The notes under the pieces are model-generated. The model searched no databases, was not told where the DNA came from, and worked only from the letters and a program-made list of their open reading frames with translations. A stretch of 6,300 nt of DNA from Alistipes sp. (GTDB lineage: Bacteria > Bacteroidota > Bacteroidia > Bacteroidales > Rikenellaceae): NCBI GenBank assembly GCA_019422485.1, contig JAHZDG010000011.1:1-6300 (forward strand), given 5' to 3'. Below, in pieces: positions 1 through 5,703 of the stretch. Numbering within the stretch: the stretch's first letter is position 1; the number at the start of each line of letters is the position of its first letter. The translations under genes and the position numbers were made by a program.

Positions 1-183
1 ATCTTTCACCCCAGCTGAAACCACATTCAGGTCCATCGTGCTGTCTACAGTCTTGAGCCAGCTTCCGAAATCCATCCCCAGCGCATAGGCCAACGAATCC
101 TGTTCCGATTTGATGCTGGAACCGGCACCGCAAGAGCTCATGATAAGAGCCACAGCAGCACCCAAAATGATCATTTTTTTCAT
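1..183 (-). CDS. Lipoprotein with FKBP-type peptidyl-prolyl isomerase N-terminal domain (5' part only)
   Basis: This is the first 61 codons of a minus-strand gene that runs off the left edge. The ATG at 183 begins MKKMIILG, a short basic start followed by a hydrophobic stretch and a lipobox-like MSSC, so Cys18 is the probable lipidated residue after signal peptidase II cleavage. Residues 30-61 contain SLAYALGMDFGSWLK and, near the window edge, LNVVSAGVKD. This is the pattern of the FKBP_N dimerisation domain that precedes the catalytic FKBP domain in Mip/FkpA-like isomerases, and in Bacteroidota such proteins are often envelope lipoproteins that help fold exported proteins. The catalytic domain lies outside the window, so isomerase activity is inferred only from the N-terminal domain. 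The gene lies 131 bp downstream of nhaA on the same strand and has its own candidate -7 box. An alternative is another lipoprotein sharing this N-terminal domain. Confidence 0.72.
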   Translation of the reverse strand, partial: MKKMIILGAAVALIMSSCGAGSSIKSEQDSLAYALGMDFGSWLKTVDSTMDLNVVSAGVKD

Positions 184-257
184 TTTCGTTATGTATTGAG
201 TAAACTTAATTTTCCTCAAAAAGTGTGCAACATTCTACCTTTTGGCAGAAGTCGGTG

Positions 258-265
258 CAAAAATA
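258..265 (-). promoter_or_regulatory. Candidate -7 box for the FKBP-type lipoprotein gene
   Basis: Read on the minus strand this is TATTTTTG, an exact match to the Bacteroidota -7 consensus TAnnTTTG. It lies about 75 bp ahead of the start codon at 183, implying a leader of roughly 65-70 nt. No TTTG sits at the usual 19-21 bp upstream spacing, so the call rests on the -7 box alone. Its place between nhaA and the lipoprotein gene suggests the latter can be transcribed independently. Confidence 0.4.
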
Positions 266-314
266 GGCAAATTACAGAAATAACGCGTCTCTATTTCAAA
301 TATTTTGCCATTTT

Positions 315-1670
315 TTAACGCTCGTTTTTAGCGCGGGGCCGCAATACCGTTCGCATAAACAACAGTCCGAGAATGGCCGCTGCAAACGAAGCAATCAGAA
401 TGGCAATTTTCCCCGTAGCAATATAAGCCGAGTTATCGAAAGCCAGGTTGTCGATAAAGATCGACATCGTAAAACCGATTCCGCCCAACATGGCAACCCC
501 CCAAAGGGCTTTCCACGAAGCACCCGCAGGCAACTGTCCCCAGCCGATCTTGGCAACCAGATAACTTAACAAGAAAATGCCCAGCGGTTTTCCGAGCACC
601 AGGCCCAAAAAGATCCCCAATCCCTGCGGATTGGCCAGCACCCGCAAATCTTCCAGATTCGCCACTTCGACCCCCGCGTTAGCCAATGCAAAAACCGGCA
701 TAATAAAAAATGATACCGGCAGGTGCAACGAGTATTCCAAACGCTGCAAAGGACTGATGGCATTGCTAGCCACTTGGCGTTGGGTCATCAGCGTGCGAAC
801 CAGCCGAGGATTACCCAGCACCTCTACCCCAGGACGGTCGTAGTGTTTGAATTCCGACAGATAGTAATTGGTCTTATACAAAAAGTAAGGTTTCGAAAAA
901 CGCGGAGTCGCAGGCAACGTCATGGCAATCAACACCCCGGCGATGGTGGCATGAATCCCCGAATAGAGGAACAGTATCCACAACAACACACTGGGGATAA
1001 TATAGTAACGCATCGAATAAACATTCAGCCGATTGAGCAGAATCAAAAAGGCCATCACCCCTCCGGCCGCGATCAGCATCATAAAATTGATCTCCGTAGA
1101 ATAGAAAAGCGCGATCACCAGAATCGCCCCCAGATCGTCCACAATCGCCAGCGCCGTCAGAAAGATCTTCAGCGAAACCGGCCCCCGATTGCCCAACAGC
1201 GACAGAATCCCGATGGCAAAAGCGATATCCGTCGCCATCGGAATACCCCAACCCGACTCGTAGGGATTCCCGGCATTGACCATGGTATAGATAATGGCCG
1301 GCACGAGCATTCCTCCGATGGCGGCAGCAATCGGCAAGACAGCCTGTTTGAGACTGGACAACTGACCGGCAATGATTTCCCGTTTAATTTCCAGCCCCAC
1401 GTAGAAAAAGAAGAGCACCATCAGACCGTCGTTGATCCAATGCTCGACACTTTTACTCAGCTGAAAACCTTCGAAACCGATCGTCAGCGGAGTAGTTAAA
1501 ATCGTATGGTAGGCATGTTTGGTAGCCTCGAGGTTGGCCAAGGCCATGGCAACGAGGGCAAAAATCACCAAAACGACTCCCCCCGCCCAGGGACTGTGCA
1601 AAAATTTATACTGCTTCTCCCGCCAAACAAAATATCTCCGTCGGCGGCTAAAACTGATCTCTCTGGTCAT
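315..1670 (-). CDS. nhaA: Na+/H+ antiporter NhaA
   Basis: This is a 451-residue inner-membrane antiporter that, in the NhaA family, exports one Na+ (or Li+) for two H+ taken up, serving salt and alkaline-pH homeostasis. The diagnostic motifs are present: ATDIAFAIG with Asp148 (equivalent to E. coli Asp133), the ion-binding pair Asp178-Asp179 in IVDDLGAI (Asp163/Asp164), Lys361 in LGKPLG (Lys300), His240 in SGIHATIAG (the His225 pH-response region), and the late GIGFTMSIFI helix at about 398-407. Many hydrophobic segments fit the 12-helix NhaA fold. It is about 60 residues longer than the 388-residue E. coli protein. The excess is a basic N-terminal tail (residues 1-24, with a run of arginines at 9-12) and a charged insertion at about 256-308, in the loop before LQRLEYSLHLPVSFFIMP. 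The ATG at 1670 is the only start that keeps the first helix whole. It follows speB by 67 bp and is probably cotranscribed with it. Confidence 0.97.
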   Translation of the reverse strand: MTREISFSRRRRYFVWREKQYKFLHSPWAGGVVLVIFALVAMALANLEATKHAYHTILTTPLTIGFEGFQLSKSVEHWINDGLMVLFFFYVGLEIKREIIAGQLSSLKQAVLPIAAAIGGMLVPAIIYTMVNAGNPYESGWGIPMATDIAFAIGILSLLGNRGPVSLKIFLTALAIVDDLGAILVIALFYSTEINFMMLIAAGGVMAFLILLNRLNVYSMRYYIIPSVLLWILFLYSGIHATIAGVLIAMTLPATPRFSKPYFLYKTNYYLSEFKHYDRPGVEVLGNPRLVRTLMTQRQVASNAISPLQRLEYSLHLPVSFFIMPVFALANAGVEVANLEDLRVLANPQGLGIFLGLVLGKPLGIFLLSYLVAKIGWGQLPAGASWKALWGVAMLGGIGFTMSIFIDNLAFDNSAYIATGKIAILIASFAAAILGLLFMRTVLRPRAKNER

Positions 1671-1685
1671 ATGGCATTCGATTGT

Positions 1686-1711
1686 CGATCCGGGGGTCCC
1701 GCTCCGGATCG
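1686..1711 (-). other. Stem-loop between speB and nhaA
   Basis: CGATCCGG (1686-1693) and CCGGATCG (1704-1711) form a perfect 8-bp inverted repeat with a 10-nt loop. In the speB-nhaA transcript the hairpin would end 15 nt before the nhaA start codon. Neither strand has a T-run after the stem, so it is not a standard intrinsic terminator. It could affect mRNA processing, stability or nhaA translation; that role is inference. No TAnnTTTG box is visible in the 67-bp gap. Confidence 0.5.
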
Positions 1712-1737
1712 TTCGGTTATGGATGCGGGATTCGGGC

Positions 1738-2793
1738 CTATCCGCGAAGAGACGAAAGTAACGTGAAGTTACACAACTTATACAACATACGAGCCCCTAC
1801 GTTGGCATCCCACTCATCCTCATCCTGCGGGGCGGGTGACACCTCGCACAAATCGAACCCAATCACCCGGCGGCCGGAACGGGCCAGACGATCCAACAAA
1901 TAAACCGCCTGACGGAAACTCAATCCCCCCGGGACCGGCGTACCCGTATGAGGACAGTTATCGGGCGACAAGCCGTCGATATCGAAGCTGACATACACCT
2001 CCTGCGGCAGCGCTTCGATAATTCGCTGGCAGACACTCTGCCAACTTTCGCCGCTGCATTCGGCCTCGCTCAAAGCCACGTCGGTGAATTGACGAATCCG
2101 ATCGTCTTCCTTCGCCAGGCGGCATTCCGCTTCGCCCACATCGCGCACCGCCACCTGCACCAGGGCCGAAACCCCCGGAGCTTCCTGCAACACATTATAC
2201 ATAATCGAAGCATGGGAATAGGTGAACCCTTCATAGGCCTGACGCAAATCGGCATGTGCATCGACATGCAGAATACCCATCCCCGGATGGCGTTCGGCAA
2301 CCGCCCGGATCAGCCCCAGAGGCACGCTATGGTCTCCACCGACCAGACCGACGGTTTTCCCCCGATCGAGCCATTGCTTGGCCTGTTCATAGACATATTC
2401 ATTCAGCTGGCGGGAACCTTCGTTGACCCGCTGCAATTTACGCTGCATGGAAGGCGTGTCGATCGACCCTCCCCACGAAAGCTCCTCCATGATCGCTTCG
2501 GCATCTCCCCGCAACCGATCGCTGAGCGTCGGCCATTTGCGGTCGACCTCGATCGTTCCGATCCCGCGTTTCCAGCCTTCGGGATAGTGCAGATCGTACA
2601 GATCCACCTGCAACGAAGCATCCATAATGGCCTGCGGAGCCCGAAGCGTTCCTTTTCCATAAGAGGTGGTCACCTCCCAGGGCACCGACAACAACACCAA
2701 CTCCGATTCCTCCACCGTAAACGGCAAACCGAAATAATGACCGTTTGCCACTCCGGGATCATCGGGATTAAAGAGATGAAGCATATTTTCCAT
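1738..2793 (-). CDS. speB: Agmatinase-family ureohydrolase (SpeB-like)
   Basis: This 351-residue enzyme of the arginase/agmatinase/formiminoglutamase superfamily has a binuclear Mn site. All six expected metal ligands are present: His155 in GGDHS (152-156), Asp178, His180 and Asp182 in DAHAD (178-182), and Asp271 and Asp273 in SFDID (269-273). The downstream TGTPVPGGLSF (283-293) and the Glu317 of CEVSP are also family features. Agmatinase converts agmatine to putrescine and urea, and this is the most likely activity given the TGTPVPGG segment. The substrate is not proven: formiminoglutamate, guanidinobutyrate or guanidine hydrolases share these motifs. The usual Asp after DIDGL is Ser276 here, which is not a metal ligand. 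It is somewhat longer than E. coli SpeB (about 306 residues), with extra sequence around residues 70-130. Starts at Met1 and Met4 are both possible; the first was chosen. It has a strong promoter and leads the minus-strand group with nhaA. Confidence 0.85.
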   Translation of the reverse strand: MENMLHLFNPDDPGVANGHYFGLPFTVEESELVLLSVPWEVTTSYGKGTLRAPQAIMDASLQVDLYDLHYPEGWKRGIGTIEVDRKWPTLSDRLRGDAEAIMEELSWGGSIDTPSMQRKLQRVNEGSRQLNEYVYEQAKQWLDRGKTVGLVGGDHSVPLGLIRAVAERHPGMGILHVDAHADLRQAYEGFTYSHASIMYNVLQEAPGVSALVQVAVRDVGEAECRLAKEDDRIRQFTDVALSEAECSGESWQSVCQRIIEALPQEVYVSFDIDGLSPDNCPHTGTPVPGGLSFRQAVYLLDRLARSGRRVIGFDLCEVSPAPQDEDEWDANVGARMLYKLCNFTLLSSLRG

Positions 2794-2832
2794 GCAGTTT
2801 GTCTATTGACAGCTCACAGAGCAATTTGCGTG

Positions 2833-2863
2833 CAAAGATAGCATAAACTTACATCTTTTCAAT
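2833..2863 (-). promoter_or_regulatory. Promoter of speB (probably also nhaA)
   Basis: On the minus strand, TATCTTTG (2840 down to 2833) matches the Bacteroidota -7 consensus TAnnTTTG exactly. Nineteen bases upstream lies ATTG (2863-2860), a three-of-four match to the -33 TTTG element. Transcription would start near 2826, giving a leader of about 33 nt before the speB ATG at 2793. This is the best-formed promoter in the window. Confidence 0.7.
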
Positions 2864-3052
2864 CTTCCCGTTCCGAATCGTCCGGAAACCCGCCATTCCC
2901 TCCGAAACCTGCCGACAGTGACGGACCAAAACTCATCCGGCCGTTTCCACAATATAAGCCCGCCTGCACGCGTTATACCCATAGAGTCCCGCCATCGTTG
3001 CGAGAATGAGGACGGGAATTTATTTTCATAATCAATACATTAAGTTGGGTGT

Positions 3053-3091
3053 CCCCCGTTCTGGCGTTTGTTCGGCGGAACGGGGGTTTTT
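3053..3091 (+). terminator. Intrinsic terminator with no gene upstream (orphan terminator or attenuator)
   Basis: CCCCCGTTC (3053-3061) pairs perfectly with GAACGGGGG (3078-3086), a 9-bp GC-rich stem extendable by a T-G and a G-C pair, with a 16-nt loop, followed at once by TTTTT (3087-3091). The T-run lies only on the plus-strand side, so it acts on rightward transcripts. The nearest upstream gene, speB, points the other way, so it must end a short non-coding transcript or attenuate a long pdxB leader. A weak promoter candidate lies at 2997-3028 (GTTG, 20-bp spacer, TATTTTCA), which would give an RNA of roughly 55-60 nt. Confidence 0.75.
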
Positions 3092-3135
3092 GCGGAATTT
3101 ACACCCGATGCAGCACACTATCCGAAAAGTTATTT

Positions 3136-3143
3136 TACATTTA
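3136..3143 (+). promoter_or_regulatory. Weak candidate -7 box for pdxB
   Basis: TACATTTA matches seven of eight positions of TAnnTTTG, and it lies in a locally AT-rich patch downstream of the terminator hairpin. It would start transcription near 3150, about 90 nt before the pdxB start. No TTTG sits at the proper -33 spacing, so support is limited. If it is wrong, pdxB must be read from beyond the terminator at 3053-3091. Confidence 0.3.
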
Positions 3144-3241
3144 CGGCGTCGCAAGACCCTGCCGGAACCCGGTACGCCCGATTTCTCCGCGTGCGACCTT
3201 TCCCAACCGTCTGTCCGACAACCGATTTAGAAATCACGTCC

Positions 3242-4282
3242 ATGAACAAATCTCTTCGCATTGTAGCCGATTGCGACATCCCTTATCTGAAAGGGGTGCT
3301 GGAACCCTATGCTCAAATGTGTTACCTGAAAGGCAGCACCATCTCTCACGAAGACGTGCGAGACGCTCAGGTCATCATTACCCGCACCCGCACCCGTTGC
3401 GACCGCCAGCTGCTGGAAGGCACCGCCGTACAGATGATCGCCACGGCCACCATCGGCCATGACCACATCGACCTGGACTACTGCGCCCAACACGGCATCG
3501 AAGTGGCGACCGCGGCCGGATGCAACGCCCGGGCCGTTTTACAATATATCATGGGGGCTCTTTCGACCCTCGCCCGCAAAGACGGATGGAGCCCCGCCGA
3601 AAAGACGTTGGGCGTGGTCGGAGTGGGCAACGTCGGTTCGCTGATCTATCATTACGGAGAGCTTTTCGGATTTCGGGTTTTAGGGTGCGACCCTCCCAAG
3701 AAACGCGAAAACCCCGACCTGCCCTATTTGCCGTTAGAAGAGATGTTGCCCCAGTGCGACATCGTCACACTGCACACGCCGCTGATCGAAACCGGAGCTG
3801 ACCGGACTCGCGGCATGGCATCGGAACGCTTTTTCACCCTGATGAAACCCGGATCGGTTTTCATAAACTCTTCCCGCGGTCCGGTTCTCGAAGACGAGGC
3901 CCTGCTGCAAGCCATTCGGCAAGGAATCGTCACCCGCAGCGTCATCGACACCTGGAATCACGAACCCGACATCAACCGGGAACTGCTGCAAAGCGTCACT
4001 TTTGCCACCCCCCACATCGCCGGATACAGCCGCCAAGGCAAAGCCGCCGGTACAGCCGATGTTGTCGATGCCATCAGCCGCCATTTTTCGCTGCCCCTGC
4101 AAGGCTGGTACCCCAGCGAAGTCAACCCGACCCGGCCGGACGAAACCCTCAGTTGGGAAACGTTGGGAGAAACCATCCCGGCCTATTTCGACATCGAACG
4201 CCATTCGCATTTTCTGAAAACCCATCCGGGAGCTTTCGAAGAGTGGCGCAACCACTACGACTATCGAACCGAATTTTTCTAA
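3242..4282 (+). CDS. pdxB: Erythronate-4-phosphate dehydrogenase PdxB
   Basis: This 346-residue cytoplasmic D-2-hydroxyacid dehydrogenase catalyses step two of the DXP-dependent pyridoxal 5'-phosphate pathway: 4-phospho-D-erythronate is oxidised to 2-oxo-3-hydroxy-4-phosphobutanoate. The N-terminal IVADCDIPYL and the TATIGHDHID segment (68-77) are typical of PdxB. The Rossmann nucleotide loop is GVGNVG (127-132), with acidic Asp150 placed to hold the NAD ribose. The catalytic triad is Arg212 (NSSRGP), Glu241 (NHEPD) and His258 (TPHIAGYS), each four positions after the E. coli residues 208, 237 and 254. The TPHIAGYSxxGKxxGT stretch separates PdxB from other dehydrogenases of the family. The C-terminal dimerisation region is about 30 residues shorter than in E. 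coli (378 residues). The frame is open back to an ATG at 3068, but that ATG lies inside the terminator hairpin and the added residues look non-coding, so the start at 3242 is preferred. Confidence 0.94.
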   Translation: MNKSLRIVADCDIPYLKGVLEPYAQMCYLKGSTISHEDVRDAQVIITRTRTRCDRQLLEGTAVQMIATATIGHDHIDLDYCAQHGIEVATAAGCNARAVLQYIMGALSTLARKDGWSPAEKTLGVVGVGNVGSLIYHYGELFGFRVLGCDPPKKRENPDLPYLPLEEMLPQCDIVTLHTPLIETGADRTRGMASERFFTLMKPGSVFINSSRGPVLEDEALLQAIRQGIVTRSVIDTWNHEPDINRELLQSVTFATPHIAGYSRQGKAAGTADVVDAISRHFSLPLQGWYPSEVNPTRPDETLSWETLGETIPAYFDIERHSHFLKTHPGAFEEWRNHYDYRTEFF

Positions 4283-4316
4283 CGGTTCGATCCGCGTCTC
4301 TTCGCCGCAAAGAGAC
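4263..4316 (+). other. Tandem hairpins over the pdxB stop codon
   Basis: ATCGAACCG (4263-4271) and CGGTTCGAT (4283-4291) form a perfect 9-bp stem whose 11-nt loop contains the TAA stop of pdxB. Five bases later GTCTCTT (4296-4302) and AAGAGAC (4310-4316) form a 7-bp stem with a 7-nt loop. No T-run follows either, so these are not canonical intrinsic terminators. They may protect the 3' end of the mRNA or cause partial termination before the pyrD promoter. Confidence 0.5.
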
Positions 4317-4368
4317 TCATCGTCAAGCGGTCAAATTTGAAATAAGTACCAAAGCCAGAAATTATTAT

Positions 4369-4376
4369 TACCTTTG
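4369..4376 (+). promoter_or_regulatory. Candidate -7 box for pyrD
   Basis: TACCTTTG is an exact match to TAnnTTTG and lies 68 bp before the pyrD ATG, predicting a start near 4383 and a leader of about 60 nt. The upstream TTTG at 4336-4339 is 29 bp away, too far for a standard -33 element, so recognition may rely on the -7 box or an activator. Two short inverted repeats follow directly (4377-4393 and 4399-4409). Confidence 0.5.
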
Positions 4377-4409
4377 CCGGCAGAATCCGCCGGTTGATAC
4401 CGTTGCGGT
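4377..4409 (+). other. Inverted repeats at the predicted pyrD transcription start
   Basis: CCGGC (4377-4381) and GCCGG (4389-4393) form a 5-bp inverted repeat with a 7-nt spacer across the predicted start site. ACCG (4399-4402) and CGGT (4406-4409) form a 4-bp stem with a 3-nt loop in the leader. The first is placed where an operator would sit; the second could be a small leader hairpin. Both are short and may be chance. Confidence 0.25.
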
Positions 4410-4444
4410 TTCCATTTAAGCGTATCCATTAGAACCATTCTGGC

Positions 4445-5653
4445 ATGTATAAACATCTAATTCGTCCGCTGCTGTTCAAGATCGCACCCGAGACCATTCA
4501 TCATCTGATCGTATGGATGATGCGCATCATTCACTACATCCCGGGCGGCAGATGGTTGATGCGAGCCTGTTTTACGGTACGTCACCCCTCACTCGAACGC
4601 GAAGTCTTCGGATTACGCTTCCCCAACCCGGTAGGATTGGCGGCCGGATTCGATAAAGACGCCGAAGTGTATGACGAAATCGCGGCATTGGGTTTCGGTT
4701 TCGTGGAGGTAGGAACCATTACGCCGAAACCGCAACCGGGCAATCCCCGTCCCCGTCTTTTCCGGCTGCCGCAGGACCAGGCCCTAATCAACCGCATGGG
4801 CTTCAATAACCACGGGCTGGAAAACGCCGTACGCAATCTGCGCCGCCGGACCTGGTACGATCCCTGCCGCCACAAGACATCCACCTTGTTAGGCGGCAAT
4901 TTGGGGAAAAACACCCTGACCCCCAACGAAGCCGCTCCTGCCGATTATCTGCGACTGTTCCGCCGGCTGTATGAATACGTCAACTATTTTGTGATCAACG
5001 TCAGCTGTCCCAATGTCGCCAACCTGGCTCATCTGCAGGACAAAGACAATCTGCGACAGATTTTGCGCGGGCTGGTCGAATTCCGCCGGGGACAAAACCA
5101 GTATCGTCCCATTCTGCTGAAAATATCGCCCGATCTGAACAAAGCCCAGATCGACGACATGATCGAAGTGATGATGGAATGCGGCATCGACGGCATTGTC
5201 GCCACCAACACCACCACCTCGCGCGAAGGTCTGCACACCCCGACCGAGACCATCGAACACATCGGCAAAGGCGGACTGAGCGGAAAACCGCTGACTCAAC
5301 GTTCCGTAGAGATCGTGCGCTACATTCACGAAAAGACTCAAGGCAATTTCCCCATTATCGGGGTGGGCGGTATCATGACCCCTGACGATGCACTGGCCAT
5401 GTTGGATGCCGGAGCCAGCCTCATTCAGGTTTACACGGGCTTCATCTACAACGGACCTGCTTTTGTTCGGAAAATCTGCAAACGCCTGAAACAACGCGCC
5501 GAACAATCCGCTGCCGAAGCCGCCTCCAAACCGGCACAGACACCCTCGGCATCGTCCGATTCCTCCTCCACAACGGAGCCATCGGCGCAACCCGATCCGG
5601 GCCTTGCCTCCGGGACGGCCCCCTCAACCAACGACAACAAACAAGAAGCATAA
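4445..5653 (+). CDS. pyrD: Dihydroorotate dehydrogenase, class 2 (quinone), with C-terminal tail
   Basis: This 402-residue FMN enzyme oxidises dihydroorotate to orotate in de novo pyrimidine synthesis, passing electrons to membrane quinone. Class 2 is indicated by the N-terminal helical extension (residues 1-45, MYKHLIRPLLFKIAPETIHH) that forms the quinone tunnel and membrane contact. Core motifs follow: LAAGFDK (65-71), the EVGTITPKPQPGNPRPRLF signature (88-106), INRMGFNN (115-122), GGNLGKN (150-156), NVSCPN (185-190), Lys226 in LLKISPD, TNTT (254-257), GGLSG (276-280), IGVGGI (305-310) and YTGFIYNGP (330-338). Cys188 stands where class 2 enzymes normally have the catalytic serine (Ser175 in E. 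coli). The barrel ends near residue 350; residues 351-402 form an Ala/Ser/Pro/Thr-rich tail, probably disordered, absent from E. coli PyrD. It has a candidate promoter and ends at a clear terminator. Confidence 0.97.
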   Translation: MYKHLIRPLLFKIAPETIHHLIVWMMRIIHYIPGGRWLMRACFTVRHPSLEREVFGLRFPNPVGLAAGFDKDAEVYDEIAALGFGFVEVGTITPKPQPGNPRPRLFRLPQDQALINRMGFNNHGLENAVRNLRRRTWYDPCRHKTSTLLGGNLGKNTLTPNEAAPADYLRLFRRLYEYVNYFVINVSCPNVANLAHLQDKDNLRQILRGLVEFRRGQNQYRPILLKISPDLNKAQIDDMIEVMMECGIDGIVATNTTTSREGLHTPTETIEHIGKGGLSGKPLTQRSVEIVRYIHEKTQGNFPIIGVGGIMTPDDALAMLDAGASLIQVYTGFIYNGPAFVRKICKRLKQRAEQSAAEAASKPAQTPSASSDSSSTTEPSAQPDPGLASGTAPSTNDNKQEA

Positions 5654-5658
5654 TATAT

Positions 5659-5685
5659 AAAAGGGGCCCAGCGCCTCTTTTTTTT
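5659..5685 (+). terminator. Intrinsic terminator of pyrD
   Basis: AAAAGGGGC (5659-5667) pairs with GCCTCTTTT (5673-5681) through one G-T wobble, a 9-bp stem with a 5-nt loop, and the T-run continues to 5685 (eight Ts in all). It starts 5 bp after the pyrD stop codon. It ends 18 bp before the cinA start, leaving little room for a separate cinA promoter. Confidence 0.85.
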
Positions 5686-5703
5686 ATCTTAACAACAAGA
5701 ACC

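Larger units (their letters stand above)
2794..3241. other. Divergent intergenic region, 448 bp
   Basis: This region separates the leftward speB-nhaA group from rightward pdxB. It holds the speB promoter (2833-2863), a strong plus-strand terminator hairpin (3053-3091) and a weak candidate pdxB -7 box (3136-3143). Between about 2864 and 3020 I see only weak short inverted repeats, such as TTCCG/CGGAA at 2871-2887. I find no coding sequence: the plus-strand open frames here run through the terminator hairpin and resemble no known protein, and no tRNA-like structure is evident. Confidence 0.7.

Noticed and set aside
313..330. Possible terminator at the end of nhaA (CGCT/AGCG stem over the stop region)
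   Set aside because: The stem is only 4 bp and is followed by A residues rather than T residues on the minus strand.
723..1499. 258-codon plus-strand open frame opposite nhaA
   Set aside because: It is antisense to a gene with intact NhaA motifs, its product is a low-quality mix rich in His, Arg and Gln, and it matches no family I know. Long antisense frames are expected from the codon bias.
1948..2841. 297-codon plus-strand open frame opposite speB
   Set aside because: It is antisense to the ureohydrolase, whose metal ligands are all intact, and it covers the speB promoter. Its product shows no recognisable domain.
3006..3230. 74-codon plus-strand open frame before pdxB
   Set aside because: It runs through the intrinsic terminator at 3053-3091 and encodes no recognisable protein, so it is unlikely to be a gene.
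3068..3241. N-terminal extension of pdxB by 58 codons
   Set aside because: The upstream ATG lies in the loop of the terminator hairpin, the extra residues resemble nothing in the family, and the start at 3242 gives the normal PdxB N-terminus.
4889..5590. 233-codon minus-strand open frame opposite pyrD
   Set aside because: Antisense shadow of pyrD, including its low-complexity tail; the Gly/Val/Asp-rich product is the mirror of the pyrD codon use.
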